A stretch of DNA of 16,526 bases, taken from Vairimorpha apis BRL 01. Lineage: Eukaryota; Microsporidia; Nosematidae. The notes beneath the pieces were generated by a model. That model was not told the origin of the DNA. It did no database searches and saw nothing but the letters and a program-made list of their open reading frames with translations. The translations under genes were made by a program, and so were the position numbers. Shown here piece after piece: positions 1 to 9,431 of the stretch (the stretch's first letter is position 1; every line of letters starts with the position of its first letter). Location: assembly GCA_000447185.1 (NCBI GenBank), contig KE647045.1, forward strand, positions 8,021-24,546. Direction: 5' to 3'.

Positions 1-179
1 TTTTAGAGAAAATTAACTTATTTTTAGATATATTTTTGTTTTCATTAATTAAAATATAAAATTAGTTTTTTTATATGATGACTGTGAAATTCCAAAATTC
101 TGTTTTTTTATTAGTATATTATTTATAAAAAACATTGTCATATAAAACAATTAAAAATGATAAAATTACATTAAGAAAA

Positions 180-848
180 TTAAATTAATTTATTATCCAT
201 TATAATTTTTATTGTAGTTTGGATATTACAATAATAAATAAAAGCTGAAAGATTTTTAGTTTTAATATCTTTCAAAAATTTAAGTATTAAATAATTTTTA
301 GATACAAAAAAACTTTTTTGAGATAAAAAAGTTATAAGAAATCCAAAAAAATATAATAAATTGATTCTTACAATGTCACTATTTCTCGAGTTTATATAAT
401 CATTGTAATTTTGTATCAATTCAAATTTAAATTCAGTTTTATCATTTAAAATTAAGCTTGACTTAGACTTCAAACATTTAAACATATATATAATTCTTAA
501 GTCTAAAAATTCTACAGTTAGTTTACATTTTTTTAAATAAAAAAGCTTGATGTAGATTACAAACCTGCACAATTTGTTTAAAATTGTTGTTTTATTATAC
601 AATATATTTAATAAACAGTGATATAAAATAATTTTTTCTACTATATCATCTAGTTTTTTGATAAGCGATATTAGATATAAAATTACTTGTTGTTCACACT
701 CGTTATGTATATAATATTTTATTTTATTGACCAAAATATTTGAAAGAACAGATATAAATCTCAAATCATTAAAGCTTTTTGAATAAGTAAATCGAGATGA
801 ATTAAAAATATAAAATTTCGTCAATTTTAACATTATAGCAGATTCCAT
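180..848 (-). CDS. Orphan protein, or C-terminal continuation of the 802-1611 gene
   Basis: Open frame on the minus strand with no recognised domain. It stays open up to about 911, but the codon there is GTG; the first in-frame ATG is at 848, giving about 222 residues beginning MESAIMLKLTK. That start lies inside the neighbouring gene ending at 802, in another frame, and has no CCC motif before it. The product is rich in Ile, Leu, Lys, Tyr and Asn, has scattered Cys, and shows no clear signal peptide. I infer two options: a separate overlapping gene, or the second half of one protein of about 476 residues. In the second case the frame would change near an A5 run at 804-808 that holds one base too many for continuity; dropping one base gives an uninterrupted reading from 1611 to 180. 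Function unknown. Confidence 0.45.
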   Translation of the reverse strand: MESAIMLKLTKFYIFNSSRFTYSKSFNDLRFISVLSNILVNKIKYYIHNECEQQVILYLISLIKKLDDIVEKIILYHCLLNILYNKTTILNKLCRFVIYIKLFYLKKCKLTVEFLDLRIIYMFKCLKSKSSLILNDKTEFKFELIQNYNDYINSRNSDIVRINLLYFFGFLITFLSQKSFFVSKNYLILKFLKDIKTKNLSAFIYYCNIQTTIKIIMDNKLI

Positions 849-1611
849 GGTATTTTGGAATATTATTACAATTTCCAATGCATAAACATAACTTTTGAAA
901 ACATTTATCACAATAACAATAGTTATTAAGTATAAATTTTTGTTCTTTTTGATTTTTTAATTGTTTATCTGTATCTAAAATAAAGATCACTGGATTTCTC
1001 AAAATTATATCTAAACAAGATAAATTACGCTCCATAATTTGTTTTAGGTCAAAAGGAGAAGTTTTATGCATACAGTTTCTCTTATAATTTAAAATTCGCA
1101 AATATTTACAATTTTTTATTAAACCAATTTGTTTATAAAATACTTTTGCATTAGAAACAAAATGTGATTTTGAAGTATTAAATTTTTTCATTTTATTTGG
1201 AAACTGTATATTTTTGTCGATTTTATCATATACATAAATATATTTTGAAATAAATTGCTTTAGTTCAAATATTATTTTGTTTTTCAAATTAATATTAATA
1301 TTTTCATAATATTCTCTTATTAAATTATCACAAACTTGAGATTCTTCAGGATATGAAAAATTACACATATCGATTAGGTTATATAAATTATTTTCGCATT
1401 TAAAATTCTTGTATCTATCATTTTGATTATCTAAATAATCAAACACATCGGTCATTTTATTGTCTGAATCATATAAGTAAAAATCTTTAATAGGTTCTTG
1501 ACAGAATATATTTGCATTTGCTATATTTATGCCAAAATCATATAATCTTTCCGTATCAGAACGATTGTCATCAATATAAGAAGAAAATAAAACTTTATAA
1601 AATAAAAACAT
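802..1611 (-). CDS. Orphan protein with Cys-rich C-terminal cluster
   Basis: A 269-residue open frame starting at a true ATG (1611). I do not recognise the family. The N-terminal two thirds are polar and Asn/Asp/Lys-rich. The C-terminal end has a dense Cys cluster: Cys at about residues 232, 234, 237, 242, 244, 248 and 258, with His at 255. This could bind zinc or form disulfides, and its regular spacing suggests real coding sequence rather than chance. No convincing signal peptide is visible (the start MFLFYKVLF is hydrophobic but short). It is transcribed divergently from the secreted-protein gene at 1843, about 230 bp away. No CCC motif lies directly before the ATG. It may continue in another frame into 848-180. 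Confidence that it is coding is moderate to good; function unknown. Confidence 0.6.
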   Translation of the reverse strand: MFLFYKVLFSSYIDDNRSDTERLYDFGINIANANIFCQEPIKDFYLYDSDNKMTDVFDYLDNQNDRYKNFKCENNLYNLIDMCNFSYPEESQVCDNLIREYYENININLKNKIIFELKQFISKYIYVYDKIDKNIQFPNKMKKFNTSKSHFVSNAKVFYKQIGLIKNCKYLRILNYKRNCMHKTSPFDLKQIMERNLSCLDIILRNPVIFILDTDKQLKNQKEQKFILNNYCYCDKCFQKLCLCIGNCNNIPKYHGICYNVKIDEILYF

Positions 1612-1835
1612 ACTTTGTTTATTTAAAAATATTTAATAATTAATTTATAATTTTGATGACGTTATTATTGAATTTATTTTAAACAACAAATATATATATA
1701 TGATAAAAATAGTCATAATATTTGTAAAATTAAATTTATTAAAACATGATTTTTTTTATTTTAATTTAATTTGAAATGTCAAATAGGTCTTTGTTTAGTA
1801 AACAAAATTTAGATATTTAAAGCAATTCGAACAAT

Positions 1836-1845
1836 CCCTATTATG
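1836..1845 (+). promoter_or_regulatory. CCC start motif before the 1843 gene
   Basis: AATCCCTATTATG places CCC at 1836-1838, four bases before the ATG at 1843. C-rich motifs this close to the start codon are a known microsporidian transcription/start signal. It supports 1843 rather than the later in-frame ATG at 1963 as the gene start. Confidence 0.6.
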
Positions 1846-2447
1846 AAAATACTATTTTTCACAATAATTTGTGTTCACGGATTTACAAGAATATATACTA
1901 CAAAAGAAAAAGTGATGGGATAAAAGATGGATGGAACGGTAAAGATTTAAGAATTTCTACAAATGAGGGAATGGTGTGTTTTAAAGATGCAACTGTTACA
2001 AAAATTGAACAGTAATGGTAATAATACAGTTTACACATTACAAGATGGCTCTAAATTAACACTTAGTGGTAATGAATATAATTTAGCTTTAAATGACTAT
2101 AAAGGAAGCGATTTTGACATTCAAAATCCACAATATCTACATAATTATGGAGATGAAGTTCATACATGTTTAAAAAATGATCAAAATATGACAATTACAG
2201 GAGTTAAAGATGTTACAACAGATGGAAAAGGTATGTATCAAATTAAAGGTGGTGAATCAAATACTGCATCATCTAATAGTTCTAAAAATGTTGGTTCTTC
2301 GTCTAAATCAGATTATGACAAAAACAAAACCGGTAAATCTAAATCTAAAAAAAAAAGAGTAGTTCAAAAATTAATTTTGCAGATTCATTGATTGGATATG
2401 ATTTTCTTACTACTTTATCATTGAGTTATATCTCATGTTGTTTTTAA
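1843..2447 (+). CDS. Secreted Ser/Lys-rich orphan protein, frame-broken
   Basis: Composite gene of about 201 codons. The start at ATG 1843 has a CCC motif before it and a signal-peptide-like opening (MKILFFTIICVHGF). That frame stops at 1921, but the -1 frame entered at the A5 run 1907-1911 is clean for about 34 codons (SDGIKDGWNGKDLRIS and onward) until a stop at 2013. The original frame is then open from there to 2391 (TVYTLQDGSKLTLSGNEY and onward), which needs one base fewer somewhere near 2000-2012. At the A10 run 2347-2356 the -1 frame continues with a Ser-rich tail ending ISYISCCF-like (true end LSYISCCF) at the stop 2445-2447. The middle looks like repeated beta-strands; the C-terminal third is Ser/Lys/Asn-rich. 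Probably exported, perhaps to the spore surface or host, but this is inference. It is convergent with the gene at 2545. Three shifts mean miscounted bases or a decaying gene. The family is not recognised. Confidence 0.55.
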
Positions 2448-2544
2448 GAAAAAAACTGTAAATAAACATTTTACATTAATATTCTAGTAAATATTTAATA
2501 ATATAATTCAAAAAAAAACATAAAAACAAACAAAAACTAAAATT

Positions 2545-3207
2545 TTATTGAGTAGTAATTATTAAATCACACAATTTAACAAAAACGTATTCAACTAAAG
2601 TATTCTTTTCATCTTTCTTTTCGGTAGCACGTTTAAATATTTCTTTCTTCTTTTCAAGTTTCTTATTAATTTCATCCAAATATTTCTTATTGTCTTTTAC
2701 AAATTCTTTTTGTTTTGATGAAAAATCTTTAGAATCATCAAATATAATAACTTCTTTATAAGTATTAAAACCGCTTTCAAAATCTTTGTTATTTTTAAAC
2801 ATTGCTTTAATTTCATTAAAAACCTTTGAAATTTTTTCGTTTGAAATAGTTGCTTTACTTGGTGCAGTATCTTCTCCTTCACCTGAATTACTATTTTTCT
2901 GACTATCTCCTTGGTCATTATTTGAAATTTTGATATCATTCAAATATTTTTCATCAACATTAACAGTTGCATATAAAATATTAAGTCTAGTCTCCAAATC
3001 ATTTTTGCCAGTATTTATTTTTTTACTCGTTGACATAATAAAATCAATTGTATCTTTTGTATTTAACTCGCCAATTTTATCATTGGTTATTTCAGATACT
3101 TTTTTATCTTCATTAAATGGCCATACTTTCATATTATATAAAACAAACCCTCCTAATGTAATTAATGCTATTAATCCAATGACGGTTATCAAAGTTTTTT
3201 GAGACAT
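2545..3207 (-). CDS. Signal-anchored, Lys/Glu-rich orphan protein
   Basis: An intact 220-residue frame. Residues 5-25 (TLITVIGLIALITLGGFVLY) form one strong hydrophobic segment right at the N-terminus, so it is either an uncleaved signal anchor or a signal peptide; the rest is soluble. Residues about 96-118 are a low-complexity Asn/Ser/Gly/Glu linker, and residues about 162-200 are dense in Lys and Glu with heptad-like spacing, suggesting a coiled coil. The start is well supported: the upstream sequence reads ACCCCTATATG. The gene is tail-to-tail with the secreted gene ending at 2447, leaving about 97 bp. I do not recognise the family. Its features fit a lineage-specific exported or membrane-tethered protein of a microsporidian, but no function can be assigned. 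Confidence 0.75.
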   Translation of the reverse strand: MSQKTLITVIGLIALITLGGFVLYNMKVWPFNEDKKVSEITNDKIGELNTKDTIDFIMSTSKKINTGKNDLETRLNILYATVNVDEKYLNDIKISNNDQGDSQKNSNSGEGEDTAPSKATISNEKISKVFNEIKAMFKNNKDFESGFNTYKEVIIFDDSKDFSSKQKEFVKDNKKYLDEINKKLEKKKEIFKRATEKKDEKNTLVEYVFVKLCDLIITTQ

Positions 3208-3215
3208 ATAGGGGT
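3205..3215 (-). promoter_or_regulatory. CCCC start motif before the 2545-3207 gene
   Basis: On the minus strand the sequence is GGTACCCCTATATG, with the C-run (3211-3214) three bases from the ATG. It matches the C-rich microsporidian start-proximal motif. Confidence 0.65.
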
Positions 3216-6200
3216 ACCATAAAAAAATTTATTTATAGTTTTTAGAAATTAAATTATTGAAAAAAAATTTGTTAAAATTTAAATTTCATTTTTCTTTTTC
3301 GTTTTTATTTATTATTTTACAAAAAAATTAATGATATCTAAATTTTTAATTAAAATAAATAAACAATAAAATTTTAATTATTTAACTAATTATAAATTTA
3401 ACTAGAATAATTTTTTATGGTGTTTTATTGCTTATTAAAGTTGTCAAGTAATATTTAAATTTAAATTTAAAAAATATAAATACCTGGAATTGTTTGTAAT
3501 AAACAAAATCTTAATTTTTAAAATTTATCTAATTCTAAATTTAAATTTATTACCATAATATTTTAAATGCATTTTAATCAAATAATGATTTAAAATAAAT
3601 TTTTTATTTTTTTAAAAATTTAAAAATTGCGTAAAAGAAATTTTTAAATTATATTATCTTAAAAAATAAGAAAATAAAAATATATATTATTTGTTTATTA
3701 AACTGTAAACAATGATTATTTGATTGAAAAATTAATTTGCTATTTTTATAAAAAATATAAAAAGATATCAAATTATTTAAAAAATAAGTTTTTTAAAAAT
3801 TATAAATATGTTTAATTTCTTACAATTTCATTAAATTTTAAAATTATTTATAAAAATAATTGTAAAAAATAAACAACGTTATTTTAATTATTTAAACTAG
3901 TTTATTATAAATTCAAAACGATTTTTACGACATAAAAATTTGACCTAATTTATGTTTAAACAATTTTAAATTAAAAAACACAAAATACACAATTTTGATA
4001 ATAACTACCAATTTTTAAATTATTTTATTTATGTAATAAATTTCATAAATTTTTAAACTTTTTTTTTATACAAAAAAAATTGCTTATGAATATATATTTA
4101 AAAATGTTTTTATATAATTTTCTAAAGACTATCATATATAATAATTCATAAAAATTCTAGTGCTTATAAAATTTTAAAAAAAATATCGTAAAAACAATAT
4201 TTATTTAAAATATATGTATAATATTTATAAAATGTTTCTAACATATAAAATTTTTTATTATAATTATTCAACTTTAACATATTATTATTATGTTAATTGT
4301 GATGTTTATATAATTACATAAGTCAGAAAATATTTCAAATACAAAATTAACGTTTTTATTAAGCATCATGATAAAACAACAAAATAGTTTCATTAGTTTA
4401 TCTGACAATATTTATTTAGATTATTAAATCTTAATATTATTTACAATGTTAGTACAATTTTATTTTTTGAATTCATTATAATTTAAATATTTATAATTTT
4501 TAAGTAAAAATGATCATCATTTGTTTAAAAATATAGAATTACATGTTATAGTAAATTAAATGAAAAACATAAAATATATAAAAAAATCTCTTAAATTTAA
4601 TACCATTACAAATATTATCAAGTTTTTATAATATAACATAAAATTTGTTCAACTAGATTTAAAAAAAATTTATATCTTATGTATCAAATATATTTGAATG
4701 TTAAAATTAAAATTATTTATATATCAAGTAAAATAAATGTATTAAATTAAACAATAAATTATTAGAATAACCCATAATTTAAATGTTATTTAAAAGTAAA
4801 CTACATTTATATAAATTTTATTAATATTTAAATATCATTAAATTATTTAAATTTTTAATATGTATGTTGCATAAATTTGATTAAATTTTTATTTTAAAAA
4901 ATGTAACAATCTGTTAATATTTTTTTTAATGTCATAACAATTATTAATTAATGTTTATAAAGCAATTTTTTAAATATTTATTTATTTTTAATTATTTAAA
5001 TTACTAATATATACTTTTTTAAATATTATTTTATATGTAATATTTTTATTTTAAAAAATCTTCAAAACCAAGATGATTTACCCATTATTATTTCAATCAC
5101 TATAGTATTAATATATTCCAAATGTATAAAAAAGGCAAAATTATTTTTTCATATTTTTACTTTAACTTTAAATATTATATACCAAGATTTTTAACATTTT
5201 AAAATAAATTAATATTTTTTATTGAAGATATTTATTATTAAATAAAATCTATTTATATTTATTTGTAAATAATTTCATATTCATGTAAATTTTAATTAAC
5301 TAGTTCTATTCTAAATTTTACTTTATATATAAAATTTATAAATACCTGTGTAATTTGACTTTGTGAAAGTTAAATTTTTATGCTGTATATATAGATAAAC
5401 AATGTTTTACTATTTATTCTTGCTATATGTTTCAAAAACTATAATATTTATCTATGTTATTACAAGTGAGATTATTTATTATATTTTTTAAAAAAATTTA
5501 TTTTTTGTTATATTTAATATTTCATTTTTTTTAAGCCATTTAGAATGAAAACAAAAATCTGTAAAATGAATAATATTTAAATTATGTAAATTCAATATTT
5601 GTAAATAAAAAATTGTTAATAGTTTATTTTTAAAATAAAAAAAATTTCTTAATTATTTGAATAATTTAAACAAATTATGATATCTATCATAAAAATGCTA
5701 AAATATAATTTATTTTTATAAAAAAAAGGTTTTTTGATTATAACAATAAACACATATTTTAGCATTATTTGTATAAAAAATAAATGATTTTCAATTTATA
5801 GCATTTCTTATTTTTTTAAATATTTTTTTAAAAAATTAAAATAATTTAATTGTGGAAAATTTTAGAAATAATGATTTTTTATTAGCTGTTTTGAAATTTT
5901 ACGTTTAATAAGAATTTAATATCAAAAAAAAATTTAAATAAATTTAAAAATTATCTAAGAAAAAAAATAAATATTTTGTGTTAATTTAGGTTTAAGAGGT
6001 AAAATAATGTAATTAAAAAAATGTAATTACTTTTAAATATTATGTATTGTTATATATTATTTGTTTTTTTATTATAAAATTAATGTGAAAAACTAAATAT
6101 ATATATAAAGCATTTTATTATAATGAATAATAGAAAATGTCCAAATTGAAGTTTATAAAAAAAATATTAACATATAAAATCTCGGTAATAAAAAAATTTA

Positions 6201-6779
6201 TAGTCATATACTAAACAAGAAGGAAAATACATTTTATATTTAATGTATAAAAAAATTACTTTAAAGGAGAAAGTAAATTGAAAAAAAACGATTTTCTTAC
6301 AAGAGAAACAGATATAAACTTTAATATTGTTTAAGTTTTAATAAAATAGATAATTATATAAGAAGTATTTTTAACGTAATTGTTAAGAAATTTTTAAAAC
6401 TTTAAACATACCTGTAATTTTTTGTTTATTAAAGATATATAATATTTCTTTAATGGATAAAAAAATGAAATTTTAAAATATTAGAAAAATATAGAATATA
6501 AAAATAATTTAAATTTATAAAGAAAATGATTTTTACTTTAAAACTTTTTTATACAAAAAAAAGAATAAATTATTCATATAAAATATAATATATGAATACA
6601 ACAGTTAAACTATCAATTTAAAAACATATTCATTATATCATTAGTAAAAATAGCTAATTATTAAATATTTTTATAGTTTTGATAAATATAAAAAAATTAT
6701 TTAATAAAAATATATTTATATACTTAAAAATAAAAAAGTAATAAATAACCAAAATAAAATATTTTATTGTAAAAATAAT

Positions 6780-7101
6780 TTAATAAGTTGTACTAATAAT
6801 TTTTGATATTTTTATTTCAATAGCTTCCATTTCCAATAGAACACTCATAAGATTATCACAAATTTTCATGTACAGAGGGTTTACATTGCACACACACATT
6901 TTGCTTTTAATATAATAAATCTCTCAATTTTTACAATGTTTTAATAAAGAACGCAGATCTTACAACACATTTTTTTTTTCAATAATATTTATCTCATGAT
7001 AATTTTTCGTAGTTTTAATAAGATACACAGAACTTACTAGCTTCTCTGTGTTTTTCTCTATCTCATCTTAAATAACATCTTTCTGGTAAAGATAAAAGCA
7101 T
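6780..7101 (-). pseudogene. Degenerate Cys-rich relic, possibly transposase C-terminal zinc domain
   Basis: This island is visibly less AT-rich than the surrounding desert and codes, with stops and frame changes, for Cys/His-rich fragments on the minus strand. From 7101 the reading is MLLSLPERCYLR, a stop, then DREKHREASKFCVSY, a stop, then KNYHEIN in another frame. A second part is clean from 6899 to 6780 and begins MCVCNVNPLYMKICDN. The pattern Cys-x-x-x, Arg/Lys-rich, Cys, then C-x-C-N-V-x-P-L plus a His resembles the C-terminal Cys-rich domain of piggyBac/DDE_Tnp_1_7 transposases, with possibly two decayed copies. This is inference from spacing only; no DDE catalytic domain is visible upstream. 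If correct, it is an old dead transposon. It could instead be a decayed zinc-finger gene. Confidence 0.35.
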
Positions 7102-7966
7102 TTTTTTCAATTTAATAATCAATCAAATTTATAATTTACATATATTTAAAAGATATTATATGTATTATTTTTTGATAATGTTGTTTGTAAAAATTAAACA
7201 ATTATTAATATTATTTAATTAAACTATAGTGCATTTTTTAAAAAATAAATATTATTACTACAGATCTTTTTTTACAATATTTAACTATTAGATTAATTTT
7301 TATTTTCATATACAATTATTAATTAAATCTATTTTTATGTAAAGAAATTATAATTTCGTTCTAAGAAAAATTTAATAATTAAAATATCAAAGCTACAATT
7401 GTATTTAAAGTAAGTTTTAATAATATCTTACTTAACATTGCAGTAAAAATATTGTAATCATTTGTTAAAATTATTTATAATATTTTCATATATTTTAAAA
7501 TTATTTACTATTATATAATATAATATAAACTCAATATTTTTTTACATTTATAATTTTTAATATTTGTAAAAAGATTAGTCTAATTTTAACTGTCGATTTT
7601 AAAAAAAACTATTGTATTTTAAAAAATAGAAATTTACATTAATATAGTATTTTATTTCTAACAAAAGTGATAATAATTTTTTTCTTAAATTTTGGACCAT
7701 ATAATATGTTTTATTATGTATGATATATTGTAAAACTTTATTATTATTTTTATTACTAAGAATATTATTTAAAAAAGTTATTTTGAAGTATTAAAACTCA
7801 AATATTTACCATATATAAAGAAATAAATATTAAAATATAACCTTAAATTATTATCATAGTATCTTTTTCATATTTAGAATAATTTTAAGTTAAATTATTA
7901 AGCAAAGTTTAATACATACATAAATTAAAAAATTAAAATTTCAATTAAGTTAAAATTAAACAATAA

Positions 7967-8054
7967 TTTTATAAATTTTTTATTGTAAACTACAAACATA
8001 ATTACATTTTTTTTATAAATTTTTTATTGTAAACTACAAACATAACTACATTTT
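7967..8054. repeat. 44-bp tandem duplication
   Basis: Two adjacent 44-bp copies, 7967-8010 and 8011-8054, differ at a single base (ATAATTACA against ATAACTACA). The core TTGTAAACTACAAACATAA is more complex than the surrounding sequence, so chance is unlikely. It looks like a recent slippage or unequal-exchange duplication. Confidence 0.9.
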
Positions 8055-8270
8055 TATTTCGTAAAAAACAAAAATTTATAATTCAAATTTTTATAATAAG
8101 TGAAAAAATTTTATTGAAATAATTTCTTATAATAAATTTACTTAAAAATAGTTTTTAAAATTAAAAAGGCAAAAAAAATTTATTTAAAATAATTAAAATA
8201 ATTAAATTTATATTTGTCCGTAAAAAAAATTATGTAAACAATGAATATTATTATAAATTATATTATTAAA

Positions 8271-8451
8271 ATTTTTAAATACATAAACATTAGTTTAATA
8301 AAAATTTAAAAAAATTATATTAAAACGGTTTAAAATAAACACAAAATTTATCAAACTAAAAATGAAATTAAGATTTATAACATTTGTTAATAAATATTAA
8401 TGGGATATTTTTCAATTTTTATATTAAACTAATGTTTATGTATTTAAAAAT
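8271..8451. repeat. 181-bp palindromic element with about 36-bp inverted arms
   Basis: The left arm 8271-8306 (including ACATAAACATTAGTTTAATA) is repeated in inverted form at 8414-8451, matching throughout except for a 2-base insertion (TATATT against TATT). The arms enclose about 107 bp. Long near-perfect inverted ends around a short non-coding core are what a MITE or a foldback element looks like. No obvious target-site duplication is visible at the edges. A large hairpin formed in place by local inverted duplication is the alternative. Confidence 0.8.
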
Positions 8452-8776
8452 ACTGATAATATAATTTTTTATATTTTGAATATGTATTCTATTATTTTAA
8501 ATTTTTTATATCAATTTTTTTAATATTAAACATTAAATCTGATAATAATTTATTATAAGATTTTATATAATATATATTTTTAGTATCAATATTTAGTATC
8601 AATGTTATCAAGATAATATTTAAAAAAATAGCAATCAGATATAAAATATAATTAAAAATTAATAAATTATAAATTTTTGATATAATCACTGATTTTAGTT
8701 AATATAAATAAATTTAAATCTCCTTAAAAATTTGCTCCTTTAAAATTTACAATAAAAAAATAAAAATTCTAAATCA

Positions 8777-9364
8777 ATGGTAAATTATGAAGTTAAAATT
8801 TCAAAAATAGATAATTTATCTTGTTATGCGTATGATATTGATATGAAAAATGCTGGTATTTTAGTTATATATAAAAACGTTCCTATAAAAATTATTAATG
8901 CATCAATAATAATTCCTGAACAATTTTTTTTATTAGAAGAATATGGAAGTTGTTCTACATATTCAAAATCAATGAATCTTTTTGCTGACAAAAGTATAAT
9001 TGAATCGGAAATAATTCCTAAAATCAAAGATATTGATAAAGAAGTAATTAGAGAGAAAATCAAATCACAAAATGGATTACAAATTATATATGAAAAAGAA
9101 AAACTTAAATATCACGAATTTTTTAATATATACCTTTCTGGTGAAAATAATTTTGAAGGTAATATTTTATCATATAAAATTGGAAAAAGTATTTTTGAAA
9201 ACTTTAAATCAATTGAAATAAATTCATTTCTATATAAACATGAAATACTTTCTGAACAAGAAATTCATCAAGAAGGATGTTTTATTAAGCGTCATTATTT
9301 TAAAATTTGCTGTTATATAACACTTTTTTTGTTTTTCATTATTATTTATGAAAATATAGAATGA
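8777..9364 (+). CDS. Tail-anchored orphan membrane protein
   Basis: An intact 195-residue frame starting at ATG 8777. The family is not recognised. The body is soluble, with mixed beta-strand-like and charged helical stretches (a Lys/Glu-rich segment at about residues 80-112). One strongly hydrophobic segment close to the C-terminus (about residues 175-191, CCYITLFLFFIIIY) is followed by only a few residues. This is the layout of a tail-anchored protein with its body in the cytosol, as seen in SNAREs and ER or mitochondrial adaptors, but no SNARE heptad pattern is evident. Cys residues at about 168 and 178-179 lie beside the membrane. It is followed 67 bp later by RPP30 in the same direction. 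No CCC motif precedes the ATG; the upstream region has CTCC elements about 45-60 bp away. Confidence 0.7.
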   Translation: MVNYEVKISKIDNLSCYAYDIDMKNAGILVIYKNVPIKIINASIIIPEQFFLLEEYGSCSTYSKSMNLFADKSIIESEIIPKIKDIDKEVIREKIKSQNGLQIIYEKEKLKYHEFFNIYLSGENNFEGNILSYKIGKSIFENFKSIEINSFLYKHEILSEQEIHQEGCFIKRHYFKICCYITLFLFFIIIYENIE

Positions 9365-9431
9365 AAAAGTTATGAAATTATAAAAAAAGTTATAATATAA
9401 AAATAATTTTTTTCAGTAAAAATTTAAATCC

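Larger units (their letters stand above)
3216..8776. other. Gene-free AT-rich region
   Basis: Over 5.5 kb with no credible gene on either strand. It is dominated by A/T runs and TTTAAA-like words. The 65-codon open frame at 8492-8689 begins with GTG and is rejected. The only internal structures I can support are a degenerate Cys-rich coding relic (6780-7101, minus), a short relic-like open stretch near 6220-6335, a 44-bp tandem duplication (7967-8054), a 181-bp palindromic element (8271-8451) and a 13-bp tandem repeat of TTTAGTATCAATA type near 8579-8604. A desert of this size fits expanded microsporidian genomes rather than the compact ones. Confidence 0.7.

Noticed and set aside
2697..2939. 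Open frame inside the 2545-3207 gene on the same strand
   Set aside because: A shadow frame of the well-supported signal-anchored gene; no start motif of its own.
2930..3202. Plus-strand open frame opposite the 2545-3207 gene
   Set aside because: Antisense shadow; the minus frame has the CCC motif, a full signal anchor and proper composition.
6220..6335. Open stretch reading NYFKGESKLKKNDFLTRE on the plus strand
   Set aside because: Slightly more complex than the surroundings, but only about 28 codons with no start, motif or neighbour; could be a relic but is unsupported.
8492..8689. 65-codon hydrophobic open frame on the minus strand
   Set aside because: Its first codon is GTG, not ATG; the first in-frame ATG leaves only about 13 codons. 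Composition is Ile/Leu/Asn/Tyr/Lys as expected from random AT-rich DNA.
3216..8776. CRISPR, phage or bacterial operon structure in the desert
   Set aside because: No spaced identical repeats and no bacterial genes; all recognisable genes in the window are eukaryotic.
8824..9063. Minus-strand frame opposite the tail-anchored gene
   Set aside because: Antisense shadow of 8777-9364.
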